Counted from the stretch's first letter, positions 9,320 to 18,166 are shown. The stretch: DNA of 64,000 nt from Tissierellales bacterium (GCA_018433765.1 JAHDQO010000001.1:248001-312000), one strand, 5' to 3'. Numbers and translations are program-made. The notes: a model not told the origin generated them from the sequence alone.

Positions 9320-9988
9320 ATGGAAAATAATTCGAATTTAGATTTTTTAAAAAGATTAGCTAAAGGTATCGCGCAGCATTTTGGAAATGATTGTGAAGTA
9401 GTTATACATGATTTAAAGGCAGAAAGTTTACAAAAAACAATTATTTCTATAGAAAATGGTCATGTAACAAATAGAAAGATTGGTGATGGAGCATCACATA
9501 TAGTTCTAGATTCATTAAGTGATGAAAAGGATGAGTTAACCGATTCTTTATGTTACTTAACAAAGACACATGATGGACGCGTGTTAAAATCTAGCAGCAT
9601 TTATATAAGGGATGAGAATAATGAACCGATTGGAATTTTCTGTATAAATTTCGATGTTACACAATTAACTATAGCCGAGAACTCTATAAAATCATTGTTG
9701 AATCATCAAGAAATCAATGAAGCTGAAGAAATACCTCAAAATGTAAATGGTTTACTAGATATACTAATAGAACAGTCCGTTAATGTAATTGGTAAACCTG
9801 TTGCACTGATGAATAAAAAAGATAAAATAAAAGCTATACAGTATTTAAATGAAGCTGGAGCTTTTCTTATAACAAAATCTGGAGATAAAGTATCCAAGTA
9901 TTTTGGAATTTCAAAATACAGCATATATAACTATATAGATGTAAAAAAAACTAAAGATAATGATAAATCAGATAAAAACGAGAAATAA
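9320..9988 (+). CDS. YheO/DauR-type helix-turn-helix transcriptional regulator
   Basis: 222 residues from ATG 9320; the longer TTG start at 9305 is rejected because AAAGGAAG (9308-9315) lies within it. The N-terminal ~115 residues form a YheO-like PAS domain (FGNDCEVVIHDLK, GHVTNRKIGDGAS, IYIRDENNEPIGIFCINFDVT). The C-terminal part (about 150-205) is a DauR-type helix-turn-helix (KDKIKAIQYLNEAGAF...VSKYFGISKYSIYNYI). Such regulators often control amino acid or purine catabolism. Standing between the two catabolic operons, it probably controls one or both and senses a pathway metabolite through the PAS domain; that is inference. Confidence 0.88.
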   Translation: MENNSNLDFLKRLAKGIAQHFGNDCEVVIHDLKAESLQKTIISIENGHVTNRKIGDGASHIVLDSLSDEKDELTDSLCYLTKTHDGRVLKSSSIYIRDENNEPIGIFCINFDVTQLTIAENSIKSLLNHQEINEAEEIPQNVNGLLDILIEQSVNVIGKPVALMNKKDKIKAIQYLNEAGAFLITKSGDKVSKYFGISKYSIYNYIDVKKTKDNDKSDKNEK

Positions 9989-10160
9989 GAAACTAGTAAT
10001 TCTGAAAAAACGAGAAATGAGAAACTAGAAACTAGTAATATGGTTGTTTTACATATGTAAAACAGATTTGTTTTTTATTTAAAATAAATGAATAAATTTT
10101 TATTAAGAAAATTTAAACCATGTTACTCGTTACTAACTACTAGTTTCTCGTTATTAATAA
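9989..10160. repeat. Mosaic palindromic repeat upstream of xdhA
   Basis: Left arm modules AACGAGAAATGAGAAACTAG and ACTAGTAATATGG (about 10010-10043) face right arm modules CCATGTTACTCGTTACTAAC and TACTAGTTTCTCGTTA (about 10119-10156). The centre has a GTTTTACATATGTAAAAC palindrome (about 10045-10062). The whole block could fold into one long imperfect hairpin just upstream of the xdhA ribosome site. Confidence 0.65.
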
Positions 10161-10173
10161 AGGAGGTATTAAA

Positions 10174-12450
10174 ATGAGTATTGGAAAAAGTATTAAAAGA
10201 GTTGATGCTTTCGAAAAAGTAACTGGGCGTGCTAAATATACTAATGATTACCAGATAAACAATGCTTATGTTGCTAGAATACTTCATAGTACTATAGCTA
10301 ATGGAATAGTTAAAAGTATAGATATTTCAGAAGCTGTAAAACTTGAAGGTGTTGTAAAAGTTGTAACTTGTTTTGACGTTCCTGATATTACATTCCCAAC
10401 AGCTGGTCATCCGTTTTCTCTTGATCCAAAACATATGGATATTGCTGATAGAAAACTACTTAATCAAAGAGTTAGGTATTACGGTGATGATGTAGCTGCA
10501 GTAGTTGCTAAAGATGAAATAACCGCTGCTAGAGCAGTTAATCTTATAAAAGTAGAATATGAAGAATATGAACCAATTTTATCTATTGAGGATGCTTTGA
10601 AAGAAGGAGTAAAACCTATTCATGATGATTATCCAGATAATATTCTTGCTCATTCGAGCTATGAAATTGGTGATTACGAAAATGCTATAAAAGAAGAAGG
10701 ACTGATAGCATTTGAAGGTGAATATGAAACTCCTACTGTAAAGCACTGCTATATTGAAAGTGCTGTATCATATGCTTATGAAGAGAAAGGAAGAACAGTT
10801 GTTGTTACATCAACTCAAATTCCTCATATTGTAAGGCGTGTAGTAGGGCAGGCTTTAGGTATTGGTTGGGGTAAAGTAAGAGTTATTAAACCATATATAG
10901 GCGGCGGATTTGGCGGAAAGCAAGATGTTTTGTATGAGCCGCTAAATGCATATTTATCTAAAATAGTTGGCGGAAGATGTGTTAAACTCAATATACCTAG
11001 AGAAGAGAATTTTGTAAGCACTCGTGTACGTACTGCCATGAAATTCAAAATTAAAAGTTATGTAAGACCTGATGGACGGTTTGTTGCAAGAAAGATTGAA
11101 TTATATGGAAATAAAGGTGCTTATGCTTCCCATGGACATAGTATGGTAGCTAAAGCTTGCAATGCATTTAAACAAATATATCAAGATGAAATTGCAACAA
11201 AAGGAGATGCTTATACAATATTTACAAATATGCCTACTTCAGGTGCAATGCGTGCTTACGGTATACCACAGATTACTTTTGCTGTAGAATCTCATGTAGA
11301 TGAAATTGCAAAAGCTCTTAAATTAGATCCTATAGAAATTAGAAAACTTAATATGATGAAATTAGGATTTGTTGACAACGGAATTAAATGCTACTGCAAT
11401 GGTTTAGAAGAATGTATTGAAAAAGGTAAAAAGTATATTGATTGGGATAATAAGATTATAGAATATAAAAATCAAACAGGTCCTATTAGGAAAGGTGTTG
11501 GAATGGCTATTTTTAGCTATGCAACAGGTGTTTATCCAATTTCACTAGAAACAGCATCTTGCAGAATTATATTGAATCAAGATGGTTCTGTTCAAGTTCA
11601 AATGGGTGCTACTGAAATAGGACAGGGAGCAGATACTGTTTTTGCACAAATGGTATCAGAAGTTCTTGATATACCTATAGAAAACGTACACATGGTATCG
11701 ACTCAGGATACAGATATTACACCGTATGATAGTGGTGCTTATGCTTCTAGACAATCATATGTGTCAGGTATGGCTGCTAAAAAAGCAGCATTAAAACTAA
11801 AAGAAGAAATAATAGCACATGCAAACTTTATGTTAAAACTTCCTTTAGGCAATATTGACCTTGAAAGAAATTGTATTGTGAATAAAAAAACTGGTGAAGT
11901 GCTGTGTTCACTTGAAGAAGTTGCTATGCATGCACTATATAATAAAGAGAAATCAGTTCATATAAGAGCTGATATTACAAATCAATGCAAATCTAATTCA
12001 TTTTCTCTTGGTGTATGTTTTGTGGATATAGAAGTGGATATACCTTTAGGTAAAATTAAAGTTAATAAAGTAATTAATGTACATGATTGTGGAAAGGTTC
12101 TTAATCCAGAACTTGCAGCAGCACAGGTGCATGGTGGTATGAGTATGAGTTTAGGTTTTGCTTTAAGCGAACATCTTATATTTGATAAAAAAACTGGCAG
12201 ACCTTTAAATAACAATTTACTTGATTATAAACTACCAACTGTAATGGATACACCTCATTTGGAAGCACAATTTGCAGATACGTATGATATTTCAGGTCCT
12301 TTTGGCAACAAAGCTTTGGGAGAGCCCCCTACAATTCCAGTTGCACCTGCAATTAGGAATGCTATATTAAATGCAACCGGAGTTTCATTCAATACTGCAC
12401 CATTTACGCCGCAAAGACTTGTTGAAAAGTTTAAAGAAAATAATTTATAA
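10174..12450 (+). CDS. xdhA: Xanthine dehydrogenase, molybdenum-binding subunit
   Basis: 758 residues, same length class as E. coli XdhA. Visible are the a/b hammerhead domain (SIGKSIKRVDAFEKVTGRAK onward), GGGFGGKQD (about 243-251), QMGATEIGQGADTVFAQ (about 475-491) and the catalytic glutamate in KALGEPPTIPVAP (about 713-725). It carries the molybdopterin cofactor and oxidises hypoxanthine or xanthine. Together with xdhB and xdhC it forms the alpha-beta-gamma enzyme in the cytosol. The YqeB/YqeC accessory genes downstream suggest a cofactor with labile selenium, not selenocysteine; no in-frame UGA was seen. GGAGGT precedes the start. The name follows the E. coli scheme. Confidence 0.95.
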   Translation: MSIGKSIKRVDAFEKVTGRAKYTNDYQINNAYVARILHSTIANGIVKSIDISEAVKLEGVVKVVTCFDVPDITFPTAGHPFSLDPKHMDIADRKLLNQRVRYYGDDVAAVVAKDEITAARAVNLIKVEYEEYEPILSIEDALKEGVKPIHDDYPDNILAHSSYEIGDYENAIKEEGLIAFEGEYETPTVKHCYIESAVSYAYEEKGRTVVVTSTQIPHIVRRVVGQALGIGWGKVRVIKPYIGGGFGGKQDVLYEPLNAYLSKIVGGRCVKLNIPREENFVSTRVRTAMKFKIKSYVRPDGRFVARKIELYGNKGAYASHGHSMVAKACNAFKQIYQDEIATKGDAYTIFTNMPTSGAMRAYGIPQITFAVESHVDEIAKALKLDPIEIRKLNMMKLGFVDNGIKCYCNGLEECIEKGKKYIDWDNKIIEYKNQTGPIRKGVGMAIFSYATGVYPISLETASCRIILNQDGSVQVQMGATEIGQGADTVFAQMVSEVLDIPIENVHMVSTQDTDITPYDSGAYASRQSYVSGMAAKKAALKLKEEIIAHANFMLKLPLGNIDLERNCIVNKKTGEVLCSLEEVAMHALYNKEKSVHIRADITNQCKSNSFSLGVCFVDIEVDIPLGKIKVNKVINVHDCGKVLNPELAAAQVHGGMSMSLGFALSEHLIFDKKTGRPLNNNLLDYKLPTVMDTPHLEAQFADTYDISGPFGNKALGEPPTIPVAPAIRNAILNATGVSFNTAPFTPQRLVEKFKENNL

Positions 12451-12472
12451 ATATAAAGTAGGTGAAAAGGCG

Positions 12473-13360
12473 ATGTATGATATTAAAAAAATATATAAGG
12501 CTACCTCAGTACAAGATGCTATAAAACATCTTGTAGATGACCCTAATGCTTTGATTATAGCAGGTGGAAGTGATATACTAATTAAAATTCATAAAGGTAA
12601 ACTTGCTGGCTGTTCTCTTGTAAGTATTCATGATATAGATGAATTAAGAGGAGTGTCTATGCAAGATAACGGTGATATAAAAATAGGTCCTCTTACAAGT
12701 TTTTCCAATTTATCGAAAGATCATATTATAAAACGATATATCCCAGTTTTGGGTGAAGCAGTTGATCAAGTAGGGGGTCCACAAATAAGAAATATTGGTA
12801 CCATTGGAGGAAACATCTCAAATGGTGTTACAAGTGCTGACAGTGCATCTACTCTTTTTGCTCTTAATGCTATGCTTGAGATAACAGGTCCAAATAATTC
12901 TAGAATAATTCCTATTTCAGAGTATTATTTAGGTCCTGGAAAAGTTGACCTTAAAAATGGTGAAGTACTAACAGCTATAATTATTACAAAAGAGAATTAT
13001 GAAGATTTTACAGGTCACTATATTAAATATGCTATGCGTGAGGCAATGGATATTGCTACATTGGGATGCTGCGTAACTTGTAAATTAAATGATCAAAAAG
13101 ATACTATTAAAGATGTACATCTTGCTTATGGTGTTGCAGGACCTATTCCGATGAGATGTCCAAGGGCAGAAAAATCTATAATAGGTATGAAAATTTCAGA
13201 TGAAATGTTTAATACATTGGGTAAAATAGCTTTAACAGAAGTTAAGCCTCGTACCTCTTGGCGTGCATCTAAAGAATTTCGTCTTCAATTAGTTGAAGAA
13301 TTATGTAAACGTTCTTTGAAAGAAGCAATAAAAAAATCAGGGGGTGTTATAAATGGCTAA
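12473..13360 (+). CDS. xdhB: Xanthine dehydrogenase, FAD-binding subunit
   Basis: 295 residues from ATG 12473. An upstream ATG would overlap xdhA by about 80 nt and has no supporting ribosome site. FAD-binding PCMH-type fold: IAGGSDILIK (29-38) and RNIGTIGGNISNG (106-118) bind the flavin, and the CO dehydrogenase flavoprotein C-terminal domain follows (YGVAGPIPMRCPRAE). It takes electrons from the Fe-S subunit and passes them to NAD or another acceptor. It begins 22 bases after xdhA, and its 3' end overlaps xdhC by 8 bases, so the three genes are translationally linked. Confidence 0.94.
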   Translation: MYDIKKIYKATSVQDAIKHLVDDPNALIIAGGSDILIKIHKGKLAGCSLVSIHDIDELRGVSMQDNGDIKIGPLTSFSNLSKDHIIKRYIPVLGEAVDQVGGPQIRNIGTIGGNISNGVTSADSASTLFALNAMLEITGPNNSRIIPISEYYLGPGKVDLKNGEVLTAIIITKENYEDFTGHYIKYAMREAMDIATLGCCVTCKLNDQKDTIKDVHLAYGVAGPIPMRCPRAEKSIIGMKISDEMFNTLGKIALTEVKPRTSWRASKEFRLQLVEELCKRSLKEAIKKSGGVING

Positions 13361-13838
13361 GGTTGTTTTAAGCTGTACAGTCAATAGTGAGCCTCAACAG
13401 ATTATAATAGATGATAGGGATTCACTTGCTGATGTTTTAAGAGATAAACTTCATTTAACAAGTGTAAAAAAAGGATGCGAAGTTGGAGAATGTGGTGCTT
13501 GTACTGTCCTTATTAACGATGAAGCATTTGATTCATGCATTTATCTTGCAATTTGGGCGGAAGGTAAAGAAATTCGTACTGTTGAAGGTTTAATGGATGC
13601 TGATGGAGAAATTTCTGATATTCAACAGGCATTTATAGATGAAGCTGCTGTTCAATGTGGTTTTTGTACATGTGGATTTATTATGTCCTCTATGCCCATA
13701 CTAGAAAGTGATGAAGAATATACTAGAGATGAAATAAGAAAACAAATTGCAGGTAATTTCTGCCGATGTACTGGATATGAAAATATTGCTAATGCCGTAG
13801 AAAAAGTTAAAGAAGATCGTATGAACAATAAAAAATAA
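13353..13838 (+). CDS. xdhC: Xanthine dehydrogenase, 2Fe-2S subunit
   Basis: 161 residues. The N-terminal plant-type ferredoxin site is Cys42, Cys47, Cys50 and Cys62 (GCEVGECGAC...SC). The C-terminal all-helical 2Fe-2S site is Cys102, Cys105, Cys137 and Cys139 (QCGFC...FCRCTGY). All eight cluster ligands are present. It passes electrons from the molybdenum centre to the flavin subunit. The start overlaps xdhB by 8 nt, with GGGGGTG upstream. Not to be confused with the XdhC/CoxI maturation protein at 17339. Confidence 0.95.
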   Translation: MAKVVLSCTVNSEPQQIIIDDRDSLADVLRDKLHLTSVKKGCEVGECGACTVLINDEAFDSCIYLAIWAEGKEIRTVEGLMDADGEISDIQQAFIDEAAVQCGFCTCGFIMSSMPILESDEEYTRDEIRKQIAGNFCRCTGYENIANAVEKVKEDRMNNKK

Positions 13839-13866
13839 AAAATTCATATAAACTATTAATGTTATT

Positions 13867-13907
13867 TAATCATAGGTGCTTTACAGTATCTATGATTAGT
13901 TTTTTAT
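13867..13907 (+). terminator. Terminator after the xdh structural genes
   Basis: TAATCATAG (13867-13875) and CTATGATTA (13890-13898) form a perfect 9-bp stem with a 14-nt loop, followed by a T run. It separates the xdh structural genes from the accessory operon. Confidence 0.75.
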
Positions 13908-13956
13908 ATCAGAAATAAAAAATTTTTCCATCGTTATTGTTTGATTAATATAAGGG

Positions 13957-13985
13957 TGTACAAGGAAAGTAAAATGTACTATAAT
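13957..13985 (+). promoter_or_regulatory. Promoter of the Mo-hydroxylase accessory operon
   Basis: TGTACA (13957-13962), 17-nt spacer, TATAAT (13980-13985). TGTAC recurs at 13975-13979, so this 5-mer appears on both sides of the spacer and could be part of an operator. The next ATG (14008) has GGAGGTG upstream. Confidence 0.6.
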
Positions 13986-14007
13986 ATTCTATGGAGGTGA
14001 AACATCA

Positions 14008-14616
14008 ATGAATAAGCATATGTTTTTACAAGGAGAAATAGGAGTAGGTAAATCAACAATTATTAAAAATTCTATTTCATCTCATATGCATGATATTGGA
14101 GGGTTTTATTCTCAACGAATATATATTGGAGAAAAATATGTAGGTTTTGCTTTGAAATGTGTCCAAGAGGAAGAAGAATATAAAATAAATAGATATGTTA
14201 ATAGTTTAAATGAAGTTGATAATATTTTTCTTTACAGTGATGATAATGGCAGATGGAAAATTAATAATGATGTTTTTTTAAATTACGGGATTTCATTATT
14301 AAAAAAAGGATATACTTCAAAAAAACTTATTCTTATGGATGAACTAGGTGGAGTTGAGCTTAAATGCATACCATTTATGAGAGAAATATTTAATTTATTA
14401 GATGGTAATATTCCTGTTTTAGGAGTACTAAAGACAGAGAGCAGCATAACAAAACTCCAAAACAAACTTTCAAACAGTTTAAACAAAGATAGTCCTAGTG
14501 AATTTTATGAACGTATATTAAATCATAGTAATGTAAAAATAGTAAATATAAGCCGTGAAAATTATATTGAAGCAAATAATAATGTTACTAAATTTGTTGA
14601 AGATTTATTTAGATAA
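14008..14616 (+). CDS. P-loop nucleoside-triphosphatase (NTPase_1/THEP1-like)
   Basis: 202 residues with a Walker A loop GEIGVGKST at 9-17 and a Walker B region KLILMDELGGVELKC at about 104-118. This layout is that of the small THEP1-like NTPases (nucleoside-triphosphatase family). It is the first gene of the accessory operon and its 3' end is close to the IscU-like gene. The family often occurs beside selenium-molybdenum hydroxylase genes, so a role in cofactor insertion or metal/selenium handling is plausible, but its exact reaction there is unknown. Cytosolic; no membrane segment. Confidence 0.8.
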   Translation: MNKHMFLQGEIGVGKSTIIKNSISSHMHDIGGFYSQRIYIGEKYVGFALKCVQEEEEYKINRYVNSLNEVDNIFLYSDDNGRWKINNDVFLNYGISLLKKGYTSKKLILMDELGGVELKCIPFMREIFNLLDGNIPVLGVLKTESSITKLQNKLSNSLNKDSPSEFYERILNHSNVKIVNISRENYIEANNNVTKFVEDLFR

Positions 14617-14647
14617 TTTTAAAGAAAAGAGAGGACAAATAATTATT

Positions 14648-15025
14648 ATGTATACAGACATTACTTTAGATCATTTTAAAAGTCCAAGAAATGTTGGCAT
14701 TATAGAAGACGCCGATGGAGTAGGTTCAGCAGGTGATCCAAACTGTGGTGATTATTTAATAATATATATTAAAGTAGAGAATGGCTTTGTTAGTGATATA
14801 AAATTTCAAGTTCATGGATGCTGCGGTGCTATAGCATCAAGCAGTATGACAACAGTACTGGCAAAGGGAAAACCTCTTATGGCTGCATATACTATATCTA
14901 ATAAAGATATAATGGAAGCGCTTGGAGGACTGCCTGAAGAAAAAGAACACTGCTCGCTTTTAGGTGCCGTAGCATTAAAAAAAGCTATTGCAAACTATGC
15001 TAGTAAATTAAAAAAATCACAATAA
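14648..15025 (+). CDS. IscU/NifU-like iron-sulfur (or selenium) scaffold protein
   Basis: 125 residues from ATG 14648, which has GAGAGG upstream; an earlier in-frame start at 14555 would overlap the NTPase gene. NifU N-terminal domain with the three scaffold cysteines in place: Cys33 (DPNCGDY), Cys58/59 (HGCCGAIASSSM) and Cys102 (EHCSLLG). The Asp next to the first Cys (GDY) is also conserved. IscU-like proteins assemble Fe-S clusters from a cysteine desulfurase. None is encoded here, so it may serve the xanthine dehydrogenase clusters or take part in sulfur/selenium delivery to the molybdenum cofactor (inference). Confidence 0.85.
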   Translation: MYTDITLDHFKSPRNVGIIEDADGVGSAGDPNCGDYLIIYIKVENGFVSDIKFQVHGCCGAIASSSMTTVLAKGKPLMAAYTISNKDIMEALGGLPEEKEHCSLLGAVALKKAIANYASKLKKSQ

Positions 15026-15042
15026 AATAAGTAGGTAGGTTT

Positions 15043-15846
15043 ATGAAGTTATACAATATGTTTGATATATCTCTTAATGAAAATGAGAACATATCTATTA
15101 TAGGAGCAGGTGGTAAAACTACTACTTTATTTGAGCTTTCAAAGGAACTAAGAAAAGAAGGAAATAAAGTACTAGTAACTACTACTACAGCTATCTTTTA
15201 TCCAGAAAAAGAAGATTATGATAATATATTTATTGATTCTAGCAGTAAAATAATAGACAAATTAGTAAATATTAAAAAAGGTTCTGTAACAATAATAGGT
15301 AGAGAAGTTTCAAAAGAAAATAAACTATTAGGAATAAAAAAAGAATTTATTGAGCAAATTTATGACTTAAATATGTTTGACTACATAATAGTGGAAGCTG
15401 ATGGAGCAAAAAGAAAATCAATCAAATGTCCAGCTGACCACGAGCCTGTGATACCAGATAATACAACTAAAACTATTGGAGTCATAGGATTAGATGCGTT
15501 GGGTTTAAAAATTAATAATAAAAATGTTCATAGACCAGAATTATTTTGTAATGTAACAGATAGTAAAATGGAAGATATAATAGATGAATATACTATGTTT
15601 AAATTAATTAGCAATAAAAAAGGTCTATTTAAAAGTGTACCTAAACTATCTAAAAAATATGTTTTACTCAATAAGATAGATGACGATGAAAAAAGAAAAA
15701 AAAGTTCCCTTCTTATAGCAGATTTATTATCTAAAAGCAGCTTTAAAATAGATGGTTTGATTGCAGGAAGCACAATTGAAACGAAAAACGAGCAACGAGA
15801 AACTAGTAATATTGAAGTTTTACTACGTAAAACAAGAAAGTTGTAA
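15043..15846 (+). CDS. yqeC: YqeC, selenium-dependent hydroxylase accessory protein
   Basis: 267 residues. An N-terminal P-loop (IIGAGGKTTTLFEL, Lys25) is followed by YIIVEADGAKRKSIKCPADHEPVIP, the most conserved YqeC signature. The family is tied by genome context to selenium-dependent molybdenum hydroxylases; the biochemical step is not firmly known. Preceded by GTAGGTAGG. Odd feature: the last ~23 codons (ETKNEQRETSNIEVLLRKTR and the end) are encoded by a dispersed intergenic repeat that runs on past the stop, so the natural C-terminus has probably been replaced or extended. Confidence 0.9.
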   Translation: MKLYNMFDISLNENENISIIGAGGKTTTLFELSKELRKEGNKVLVTTTTAIFYPEKEDYDNIFIDSSSKIIDKLVNIKKGSVTIIGREVSKENKLLGIKKEFIEQIYDLNMFDYIIVEADGAKRKSIKCPADHEPVIPDNTTKTIGVIGLDALGLKINNKNVHRPELFCNVTDSKMEDIIDEYTMFKLISNKKGLFKSVPKLSKKYVLLNKIDDDEKRKKSSLLIADLLSKSSFKIDGLIAGSTIETKNEQRETSNIEVLLRKTRKL

Positions 15847-15945
15847 GTCAGTGTTTTCCTGTGGTAGTTAAAAAAATTTACGAAGTATGAGTAAATCAAC
15901 ATTGTTACTAGTTTTTTGTTACTAGTTAATAGTTTATATTATTTG
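15780..15945. repeat. Mosaic palindromic repeat overlapping the yqeC 3' end
   Basis: Left arm AACGAGCAACGAGAAACTAG (about 15786-15805), 20-nt core GAAGTTTTACTACGTAAAAC at 15814-15833, and a second core TTTACGAAGTATGAGTAAAT (about 15877-15896) also found near 47101-47120. The right arm is CATTGTTACTAGTTTTTTGT (about 15899-15918). The first ~65 bases are read as yqeC codons. Confidence 0.75.
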
Positions 15946-15957
15946 GAGTTGAAATAA

Positions 15958-16527
15958 ATGATTACTGGAATAATTATGGCGTGTGGGTTTTCTAAAAGAA
16001 TGAATAGGAATAAATTAATGTTAAATATTGATGGAGAACCTATTATTGAAAAGGTTATAAGGGCTGCTAAAAATTCTAGTATTGATAAAATATTATTAAT
16101 ATATAGAGAAGAACAAATAAAAGAAGTAGGAAATAAATATGGTGTAGAAACAGTATTTAATCCTAATGCACAATGTGGTCAAAGTGAATCTATGAAATTA
16201 GGAATTATTCATTCACCTGTAGAAACTAGTGGATATATGTTTTTTGTCGGAGACCAGCCATTTATAGATCCAAATACAATTAATACATTAATAGAATCAT
16301 ATAAAGACGATGACTGCTTAATAGCAGTACCTAGGTATAACGGTAAAAATGGAAATCCCACAATTTTCTCAGTTAGTTTAAAAGAGAAGCTTCTAAGTAT
16401 TAACGGTGACGAGGGTGGTAAAAGTGTAATAAAAAATAATATTGAAAATGTTAAATATGTTAATATTGATAATAATGTTATAGGAAATGACATAGATACA
16501 TGGGAAGAATATATAAAATGGAGATGA
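15958..16527 (+). CDS. mocA: Molybdenum cofactor cytidylyltransferase
   Basis: 189 residues, MobA-like nucleotidyltransferase. The nucleotide-binding start is IIMACGFSKRMNRNKLML (5-22), a variant of the LAAGxSxRMGxxK motif, and the metal site is FVGDQPFIDP (about 94-103). GNPTIFS and EGGKSVIK are also typical of MocA. It attaches CMP to molybdopterin, giving the MCD form used by xanthine dehydrogenase family enzymes. It ends four bases before yqeB, so the two are coupled. The first Gly of the motif is replaced by Cys, a mild variation within the family. Confidence 0.9.
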   Translation: MITGIIMACGFSKRMNRNKLMLNIDGEPIIEKVIRAAKNSSIDKILLIYREEQIKEVGNKYGVETVFNPNAQCGQSESMKLGIIHSPVETSGYMFFVGDQPFIDPNTINTLIESYKDDDCLIAVPRYNGKNGNPTIFSVSLKEKLLSINGDEGGKSVIKNNIENVKYVNIDNNVIGNDIDTWEEYIKWR

Positions 16528-16531
16528 TAAA

Positions 16532-17332
16532 ATGTTTAATGATGTAGTAATTTTAAGAGGTGGCGGAGATATTGCAACAGGTATAGCTCATAGACTTCAT
16601 AGAAGTGGATTTAAGGTACTAATTCTTGATATAGAAAAACCAACTATGGTAAGAAGAACAGTATCATTTGCAACTGCTATATTTGAAGGACAATATACTG
16701 TTGATGGAGTTAAAGCTGTTTTTGTTAATAATTCAAATGAAATATATAAAGTATGGGAAGAAAAAGGTATCCCTGTAATAGTAGACAACGATTTAAGTAT
16801 ATTGGATGAAATTAAAGCTGATATATTAGTTGATGCAATACTAGCAAAGAAAAATTTAGGTACAACAAAGGATATGGCACCTATAACTATTGGCGTTGGA
16901 CCGGGATTTAGTGCAGGTAAGGATGTTAATTTAGTAGTGGAAACATGCAGAGGACACGAATTAGGAAAAGTTATTCACAGCGGAAAAGCTATAGCTAATA
17001 CAGGTATACCGGGCATAATTGCAGGCTATGGCAAGGAAAGAGTATTGAGAGCACCTTGTGATGGTACAATAGAAAACATATTAAAAATAGGAGCTGTAGT
17101 TAAAAAGGAAGATATAGTTGCAAATGTTGACGGTCAACCTGTAAAGGCTACTTTAGATGGCGTTCTGAGAGGTTTAATAATGAATGGTTTGCATGTTGAA
17201 AAATCATTAAAAATAGGTGATATAGACCCAAGAGGAAATGTGGATCATTGTTTTAGTATATCTGATAAAGCTAGAGCAGTGGGCGGAGGAGTTTTAGAAG
17301 CAATATTATATATGAAAAACAATGAGAGGTAG
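16532..17332 (+). CDS. yqeB: YqeB (EF2563 family) selenium-dependent molybdenum hydroxylase protein
   Basis: 266 residues. It begins with a Rossmann-like RGGGDIATGIAHRLHRSGF (9-27), continues with EKPTMVRRTVSFATAIFEG, and ends with a biotinyl-like small beta domain (APCDGTIENI...VDGQPVKATLDGVLRGLI). This is the EF2563/YqeB family found wherever selenium-dependent molybdenum hydroxylases occur. It probably acts in making or inserting the selenium ligand. Spacing to mocA (4 bases) and to the XdhC-like gene (6 bases) shows one operon. Confidence 0.92.
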   Translation: MFNDVVILRGGGDIATGIAHRLHRSGFKVLILDIEKPTMVRRTVSFATAIFEGQYTVDGVKAVFVNNSNEIYKVWEEKGIPVIVDNDLSILDEIKADILVDAILAKKNLGTTKDMAPITIGVGPGFSAGKDVNLVVETCRGHELGKVIHSGKAIANTGIPGIIAGYGKERVLRAPCDGTIENILKIGAVVKKEDIVANVDGQPVKATLDGVLRGLIMNGLHVEKSLKIGDIDPRGNVDHCFSISDKARAVGGGVLEAILYMKNNER

Positions 17333-17338
17333 AATAAA

Positions 17339-18148
17339 ATGGATAATAAGGTTTTAGACTTTATACTAAATGAAGTGAAATTTAATCGTAAAGTATCATT
17401 AGCAACTATTACAAGAGTAGAGGGTTCAACTCCGGCTAAAGAAGGCTCTATTATGGCTGTAAAAGAAGATGGTTCAATAGTAGGTACAATTGGTGGGGGA
17501 AATTTAGAACATAATGTTATTAAAGAAGCAAAAAAATGTATGGAAAATTCAATTAGTAAAATGTTTAAATTCAAGTTAACCAACGATGAAGGAAGTCTGC
17601 ATATGCAGTGCGGTGGTGATGCAGATGTTTTTATAAAAGCTTTCATTCCTAAAGATAAAATGCTTTTAGTTGGAGGAGGACATGTTTCTTTAAAATTGTA
17701 CGAGCTTTCGAAAATGATGGGATTTTACACTGTAATATTTGATGATAGAGAAGAGTTCTGCAATAAAGATAGATTTCCAAAATCAGATGAATTAATTTAC
17801 GGAGATATAAATGAAAAATTATCAGAGTATAACATAGATGAAAACTGTTATATTGTAATAGTTACTAGAGGTCACGAATATGATGAAATAGCATTAAAAG
17901 ATGTTTTGGACAGCGGAGCAAAATATATTGGCATGATAGGGAGTAAAAATAAGACTAAGCATATAATGGAAAAACTATTGAGTGAAGGATATGATAAAGA
18001 AAAATTAAGTAAAGTGTATGCACCAATAGGTATAGGCTTAGGAGGACAAAAACCTGAAGAAGTGGCTTTTAGTATACTGAGTGAAATATTGCTTATAAAA
18101 AATAACGGTAAATTGTCTCATATGAAAGATATAATGAAATGGTATTAA
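17339..18148 (+). CDS. XdhC/CoxI family molybdenum hydroxylase maturation protein
   Basis: 269 residues. The N-terminal XdhC_CoxI domain has RVEGSTPAKEGSIMAV (26-41) and the MQCGGDADVFI segment with Cys91. The C-terminal Rossmann domain has LLVGGGHVSLKLYEL (109-123) and VTRGHEYD. XdhC proteins bind the molybdenum cofactor and insert it, in its sulfurated (here possibly selenated) form, into xanthine dehydrogenase. Last gene of the accessory operon; a bidirectional terminator follows at 18167. Confidence 0.92.
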   Translation: MDNKVLDFILNEVKFNRKVSLATITRVEGSTPAKEGSIMAVKEDGSIVGTIGGGNLEHNVIKEAKKCMENSISKMFKFKLTNDEGSLHMQCGGDADVFIKAFIPKDKMLLVGGGHVSLKLYELSKMMGFYTVIFDDREEFCNKDRFPKSDELIYGDINEKLSEYNIDENCYIVIVTRGHEYDEIALKDVLDSGAKYIGMIGSKNKTKHIMEKLLSEGYDKEKLSKVYAPIGIGLGGQKPEEVAFSILSEILLIKNNGKLSHMKDIMKWY

Positions 18149-18166
18149 TCATTTTATTACATATTA

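Noticed and set aside
10174-13838. Selenocysteine codon (in-frame UGA) in the xanthine dehydrogenase genes
   Set aside because: All three frames read through without internal UGA and all expected cysteines are Cys codons; the selenium type here is a labile ligand, not selenocysteine.
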